Assembly: GCF_000773975.1 (NCBI RefSeq)
Contig: NZ_JRUQ01000003.1
Span: forward strand, 1 to 46,785
DNA from: Erwinia typographi
GTDB lineage: Bacteria; Pseudomonadota; Gammaproteobacteria; Enterobacterales; Enterobacteriaceae
Length of the DNA stretch: 46,785 nucleotides
Reading direction: 5' to 3'
Below, piece after piece: positions 42,905-46,785 of this stretch. The notes beneath the pieces are model-generated. The model did no database searches. It was given only the letters and a program-made list of their open reading frames with translations, and had not been told where the DNA came from. How positions within the stretch are numbered: position 1 is the stretch's first letter; each line of letters begins with the position of its first letter. The position numbers and the translations under genes are program-made.

Positions 42905-43804
42905 TTAGTTGATCGGGTGGGAATAATCCATCCCCTTCAGATCTGCGATCAGCCCCGGCCCCGAAGGCTTCCAACCCAGCTGCTGCTGGGTCCACGTACC
43001 GGAAGCGCTAAGATCCAGGCTGGCAAACATGGCGAACCAGCCAAAATGCTCAGCAGCCTGCTCTGGCTTCAGAGACACCACCGGCAGGCCAAGCCCTGCA
43101 CCAACCACTTCCGCTATCTCACGCGACGAAATGCCCTGCTCTGCCACGGCGTGATACCGGCCGCCTTTCTGGCCTTTTTCCAGCACCAGCAGATAGAGCT
43201 TAGCCACATCCAGAACGTGACCGGCAGGCCAGCAGTTAGCACCATCGCCGACATAGGCCGCCACGCCCTTCTCGCGGGTAATGCCGATATACGGCGTAAT
43301 TAATCCTTGTTTAACCGTATCGTGCACCTGAGGAAGACGAATCACCCGCACGTCAACGCCTGCCTCCAGCAACACATTCCCGGTCTTCTCTGAGAGAATA
43401 CGCGGATTGGGATGCCGATCGTTGAACACATCCTCCCTGGCCGGCTGCCCATTTCCTACTTCTCCCATGCCGGTGCCCGAAGTAATAAGCAGCGGACGAT
43501 CGGAGCCTTTGAGCACGTCGCCCAGGGCTTCAATAACGCGGCGATCTTTTTCACAGTTGGCGGCAAAGTTGGCGAAGTTATGGTCAAAAGCGGTATGAAT
43601 CACCGCATCCGCCCTTGCCGCTCCGGCGCGCAGACTGTCAGGATCCTCCAGTGAACCGCGATACGCTTCCACCCCTGCGGCCGCAAGCGCCTCAGCCCCG
43701 GCGTCGGATCTTGTCAGACCAAGAACCTGATGTCCCGCCGCAAGCAGTTCAGTAACAATTCGCGACCCGATGAATCCCGTCGCGCCAGTCAGAAATACAA
43801 GCAT
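42905..43804 (-). CDS. NAD-dependent epimerase/dehydratase-like extended SDR
   Basis: 299 residues. MLVFLTGATGFIGSRIVTEL is the extended-SDR nucleotide motif (TGATGFIG), followed by LGLTRSDAGAEALAAAGVEA, ADAVIHTAFDH and LLITSGTGMG. The usual YxxxK is not evident at the expected place; SEKTGN near residue 140 occupies it, so the enzyme may be atypical. AGGGAGGTAACTG gives a very good ribosome binding site. It is divergent from ydcF with a 138-bp gap. The substrate is unknown; some relatives reduce aldehydes or act as redox sensors. Confidence 0.83.
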   Translation of the reverse strand: MLVFLTGATGFIGSRIVTELLAAGHQVLGLTRSDAGAEALAAAGVEAYRGSLEDPDSLRAGAARADAVIHTAFDHNFANFAANCEKDRRVIEALGDVLKGSDRPLLITSGTGMGEVGNGQPAREDVFNDRHPNPRILSEKTGNVLLEAGVDVRVIRLPQVHDTVKQGLITPYIGITREKGVAAYVGDGANCWPAGHVLDVAKLYLLVLEKGQKGGRYHAVAEQGISSREIAEVVGAGLGLPVVSLKPEQAAEHFGWFAMFASLDLSASGTWTQQQLGWKPSGPGLIADLKGMDYSHPIN

Positions 43805-43942
43805 CAGTTACCTCCCTTGTTGAGTGAAGGATAGTGTTACCCTGAAGGCGCAAAGGGAAAAGTAGTGACTTTATCGTAGTATAGGGACTAACAGGATCGG
43901 GATGGCAAACCAACCGGAGCCACTAACCACAAGAGCCAGAAT

Positions 43943-44716
43943 ATGAATTTATCCGCTAGTGATGTTGCAGACCTGAATACCCTCGCCTACTGGCTGGCCG
44001 AGGATGATTTTAATACTGAGCAAGCCAGCGAAGCCGATTTGATGATCCTTGCGGGTCATGCGGTGCTGCCAAATATTGCCGGTGCGTTCGCCCTGCTGGC
44101 GCAGACGTCGCTTCCCCTGCTGATCAGCGGCGGCACAGGCCACTCGACTGAACTGCTGCGTAATGCGCTGACGGCAAGCCAGCAGTATGGAACGCTTCGC
44201 TTTGCGGGCGCCAGTGAAGCGGAACTGCTGGCAGAGCTGGCAACAAGCGCATTTAATCTCAGCAGCGATCGGCTTCTGCTGGAAAATAAATCGCGTAACT
44301 GTGGCGAAAATGCGGCGTTCAGCCTGCAAATGCTATTAACGCTGGGCGAGCGGCCGCAGCGCATCATCCTGGTCCAGGACCCGCTGATGCAGCGCAGAAC
44401 CGTAGAAACTTACCGCTACACCTGGGCCAGCCACGGCGTCTCAGCCACGTTTATCAGCTGGCCGGTATTTATCCCCTACCTGGAGAAAACGGACGGCGGG
44501 CTGCGCATTGCTGGCGCAGAAACGGCTGAGGGGCTGTGGTCAGTGGATCGCTTTGTCGCCATGACGCTGGGCGAAATTCGCAGGCTGCGCGATGATGCCG
44601 AAGGTTATGGTCCGGCGGGACAGGGGTTTATTGGGCACGTTGACCTTCCTGACGCGGTTCACCAGGCATGGTTACGCCTGGTGAACCGGCCGGAGCTGGC
44701 TAAACTGGTGCGCTGA
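43943..44716 (+). CDS. ydcF: YdcF family protein (DUF218)
   Basis: 257 residues, close to E. coli YdcF (266). ADLNTLAYWLAEDDF at the start, then EADLMILAGHAVLPNIAGAF, PLLISGGTGHSTELLRNAL, the DUF218 run LLENKSRNCGENAAFSLQML and RIILVQDPLMQRRTVETYRY. YdcF binds S-adenosylmethionine in E. coli structures, but its role is not settled. It is cytosolic, with no signal peptide. The ribosome binding site is weak. Confidence 0.88.
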   Translation: MNLSASDVADLNTLAYWLAEDDFNTEQASEADLMILAGHAVLPNIAGAFALLAQTSLPLLISGGTGHSTELLRNALTASQQYGTLRFAGASEAELLAELATSAFNLSSDRLLLENKSRNCGENAAFSLQMLLTLGERPQRIILVQDPLMQRRTVETYRYTWASHGVSATFISWPVFIPYLEKTDGGLRIAGAETAEGLWSVDRFVAMTLGEIRRLRDDAEGYGPAGQGFIGHVDLPDAVHQAWLRLVNRPELAKLVR

Positions 44717-44732
44717 ACGTCTTTCCCGCCGT

Positions 44733-45935
44733 TCAGCCAATCTGCGCTTTCCTTCCAGCCAGCGGGGCTACGATCGTTTGCAGCAGGCTCATCGCGGTCA
44801 GGACGCCAAGAGGCAGCGTCCAGCCCGCGCTGTGCTCATGCAGCACGCCGAAAAAGAGCGGTCCCAGCGCAGCCAGAGCATAGCCAACGCACTGCGCCAT
44901 GCCGGAAAGTTGGGAAGCCTGACGATGATCGGCGGCCCGCAGGTTGAATAGCGTCAGGCAGGTCACCATTGAGGCTCCCGCCCCGCAACCGGCGATAATC
45001 AGCCACAGCGCGGCAAAATGCGGCGCCAGCCATAATCCTGCCAGCCCGATAAAAATCGCCAGCGAACAGACAAACCCCAGCAGGCGCTGATCGGGCAGCC
45101 TCTTCAGCGCCGCCATACAGGCAAAGTTCGAAGCCACCGCCACGATTTGATAAACGAACAGCAGCCATCCAGCGGCCTGCTGGCTAAATCCGTTAGCCTG
45201 GGCATAGGGCGTGAACCAGGTAATCAGGGTATAGAAAGCCATCGACTGGAGCGCCATAAAAAGCGACACCTGCCAGCCCAGCAGCGATCCCCAGGGATTT
45301 TTCAGCCTGGCGGCAGAAGCTTTCTGGGACGCGTGCTGCGGTTGGGCATGATTTTTCAGCGGCGGTAGCCAGGCTAGCAGCGCAATTCCGGCAGGCAGCA
45401 GCCAGACGCCCAGCGACAGCGTCCAGCCAGCCTGGGTCATTTCCGCCAGCGGAACCGCCACGCCAGAGGCCAGTCCGGCGGAGATCGCCATGGTGGTGGC
45501 GTACAGGCCAATATATTTGGCCGTGTGCTCACGAAAATCACGCTTAATCAGCGGAGGGAGCAGCACATTGGCCGCCGCGATACCTGAGCTCAGCACCCAG
45601 GTTCCCAGCCAAAGCCCGGTCTCGCCATCGCTGATACGCAGCACGGACCCCAACGTGATTAGCCACAGCGCACACCACAGCGTTCTCTCCAGCCCGAAGC
45701 GGTTGCCCAGCGCGGCAGAAACCGGTGCCAGGACGGCAAACATCAGCAGCGGAATAAAGTTCAGCAGGCCCGCCTGCGAGGGATTCAGGCCAAATGTCTG
45801 GCAGATATTGTCCAGAATCGGGCCAGTGGCGGCAATTGGGGTACGTAAGTTCGCCGCAGTAATCAGCAGCACAAACAAAAAATAGCCGGAGCTGGAAACA
45901 GCAGAGGAACGGATTGAGGAGTCAGTCTGAGCCAT
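44733..45935 (-). CDS. CynX/NimT-family MFS transporter
   Basis: 400 residues with 12 membrane segments. The signature of the CynX/NimT family is seen at the start (LLITAANLRTPIAATGPILD), then LGNRFGLERTLWCALWLI, LGTWVLSSGIAAANVLLPPL followed by IKRDF, and SQLSGMAQCVGYALAALGPL in the second half. It resembles E. coli NimT (YeaN), an exporter of 2-nitroimidazole, and CynX; the real substrate is unknown. It converges with ydcF, 16 bp apart. No NimR-type regulator is adjacent. Confidence 0.87.
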   Translation of the reverse strand: MAQTDSSIRSSAVSSSGYFLFVLLITAANLRTPIAATGPILDNICQTFGLNPSQAGLLNFIPLLMFAVLAPVSAALGNRFGLERTLWCALWLITLGSVLRISDGETGLWLGTWVLSSGIAAANVLLPPLIKRDFREHTAKYIGLYATTMAISAGLASGVAVPLAEMTQAGWTLSLGVWLLPAGIALLAWLPPLKNHAQPQHASQKASAARLKNPWGSLLGWQVSLFMALQSMAFYTLITWFTPYAQANGFSQQAAGWLLFVYQIVAVASNFACMAALKRLPDQRLLGFVCSLAIFIGLAGLWLAPHFAALWLIIAGCGAGASMVTCLTLFNLRAADHRQASQLSGMAQCVGYALAALGPLFFGVLHEHSAGWTLPLGVLTAMSLLQTIVAPLAGRKAQIG

Positions 45936-46159
45936 ATTACCTTCGCACGAAAAGCAGGAAAGCGCCTGCTGATAGTGCGTTGATTGACGTTAACGCTTAC
46001 GCAAAAGGAGCATAGTCCTGATGTCTGGGGGAATAATACACAGCGCTATTTACTATTCCAAACATTTTTTGAGAGGAACCCTAACGCCAGCCTGCTGTAT
46101 TCCGGCGCGCAGTAGCGTTAAAATGGGGTCTCAAAGCCAACACAGGATAGCGAGGTATA

Positions 46160-46785
46160 ATGTCTTATCGTTTCACCCTGGCCGCTTTAACGGCCGTCGT
46201 AACGCTCACCGGTTGCGCTAAACATCAAACAGCCAGCGATCAGCCTGATAATTATTTTAAAGGCCCTTCACAGATTAACGTGTCGCATGTAATGACCCGT
46301 GCCGACGATGGCTCCGATATCTTCCTGACCATTGACGGCAACGATGCCGGACCGCTGATCGCCGGTCAGAACACCGAGGTTCGCGTGCCCGCCGGTAAGC
46401 ACAAGGTAGGTGGCTATGCGGCTACCATGCTGGGCCTGGGCCGGGTAACGATCCCCGCGCTGGAAGTCACCACGGCAGCGGGCGAATCGACGCAGATTGC
46501 CTATTCGGTTACTAAAGACAAACCGGTCTTTGCCAAAGAGGGCGTCACCAAGCTTCCAGCCCCGGCGCCCGCCGCTGAACCAGCAAAACCAGAGGCCACG
46601 CCCGATCAAAACGCGGCGGTAACGACGCAGCCAGCGGCAACCTCAACGGATACCAGCCAGAGCGCGGCCTCCACGACTACGTCAGCAGCGACAACGTCAA
46701 CGGACGCCAGCCAGAACGCAGCCTCCACGACTACGCCTGCAGCGGCAACCTCAACAGACGCCAGCCAGAACGCAGCCTCCACGAC
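46160..46785 (+). CDS. lipoprotein with Ala/Thr/Ser-rich tandem repeats, incomplete at the window end
   Basis: At least 208 residues, running off the right edge. The ATG at 46160 follows GAGG. A lipoprotein signal ends at Cys19 (LTGC, residues 16-19); Ala at position +2 predicts sorting to the outer membrane. Residues 20-135 form a small domain with strands such as SDIFLTIDGNDAGPLIAGQN, TEVRVPAGKHKVGGYAATML and VTKDKPVFAKEGVTKLP. After a proline/alanine stretch come 18-residue repeats. The domain is a PEGA-like or similar beta-sandwich by general appearance only, so the function is unknown. Confidence 0.85.
   Translation, partial: MSYRFTLAALTAVVTLTGCAKHQTASDQPDNYFKGPSQINVSHVMTRADDGSDIFLTIDGNDAGPLIAGQNTEVRVPAGKHKVGGYAATMLGLGRVTIPALEVTTAAGESTQIAYSVTKDKPVFAKEGVTKLPAPAPAAEPAKPEATPDQNAAVTTQPAATSTDTSQSAASTTTSAATTSTDASQNAASTTTPAAATSTDASQNAAST
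46634..46785 (+). repeat. 54-bp tandem repeats in the lipoprotein gene
   Basis: Units at 46634-46687, 46688-46741 and 46742-46785 (cut by the window edge) encode AATSTDTSQSAASTTTSA and close variants, 18 residues each. Copies two and three are more alike at DNA level, suggesting recent expansion. Such a stretch would be flexible and may reach into the periplasm or surface. Confidence 0.9.

Overview
The window looks like chromosomal DNA of an enteric gammaproteobacterium (order Enterobacterales; I cannot fix the genus). The grounds are FhuE/FhuD/FhuB, YdcF, a NimT-like transporter, an Enterobacter/Klebsiella-type dat-ddc pair, moderately GC-rich coding sequence and E. coli-style Fur, LexA and sigma-54 sites. 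The left edge appears to lie at the replication terminus: positions 214-241 match the gammaproteobacterial dif site. Five KOPS-type octamers noticed to its right all point back toward it, and none the other way.

Left part (1-11.3 kb): remnant-like sequence around dif; an SOS-controlled pore-forming colicin with its convergent immunity gene; a broken serine resolvase; a Fur-controlled fhuE-fhuD-fhuB hydroxamate siderophore operon with no fhuC; then two divergent pairs of an NAD(P)-dependent oxidoreductase with an HxlR-type regulator.

Centre (11.3-36.8 kb): a large accessory region for organic sulfur. One nine-gene minus-strand operon (21765 to 11297) encodes an SfnG-like flavin monooxygenase, a complete oligopeptide-type ABC transporter, two DszC/SfnB-like monooxygenases and a four-domain rhodanese. 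A LysR regulator lies upstream. After a MarR/methyltransferase pair comes a sulfonate block: a lone SsuA; a sigma-54 activator fused at its C-terminus to an SsuA-like domain; and, divergent from it, a plus-strand operon with ssuD, an FAD-binding protein, a DmoA/NtaA-type monooxygenase and a MetNIQ-like transporter. The intergenic region between regulator and operon has two palindromic activator sites and a canonical -24/-12 promoter. An MFS transporter with a third DszC-like enzyme follows. The likely scheme is import of organosulfur compounds, reductive-flavin-dependent C-S bond oxidation and sulfur release under sulfur limitation. The exact substrates cannot be read from the sequence.

Right part (36.8-46.8 kb): a small DUF1471-like protein, a truncated SRPBCC pseudogene, a flavin reductase-like gene, a Fic protein preceded by three 34-bp palindromic units, the dat-ddc operon for 1,3-diaminopropane, an NAD-dependent epimerase-like protein, YdcF, a NimT/CynX-type exporter, and the start of a lipoprotein with 18-residue tandem repeats that runs off the window.

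The strongest candidates for something under-described are the sigma-54/SsuA fusion regulator with its matching enhancer and promoter, the nine-gene organosulfur operon, and the operator array in front of fic.
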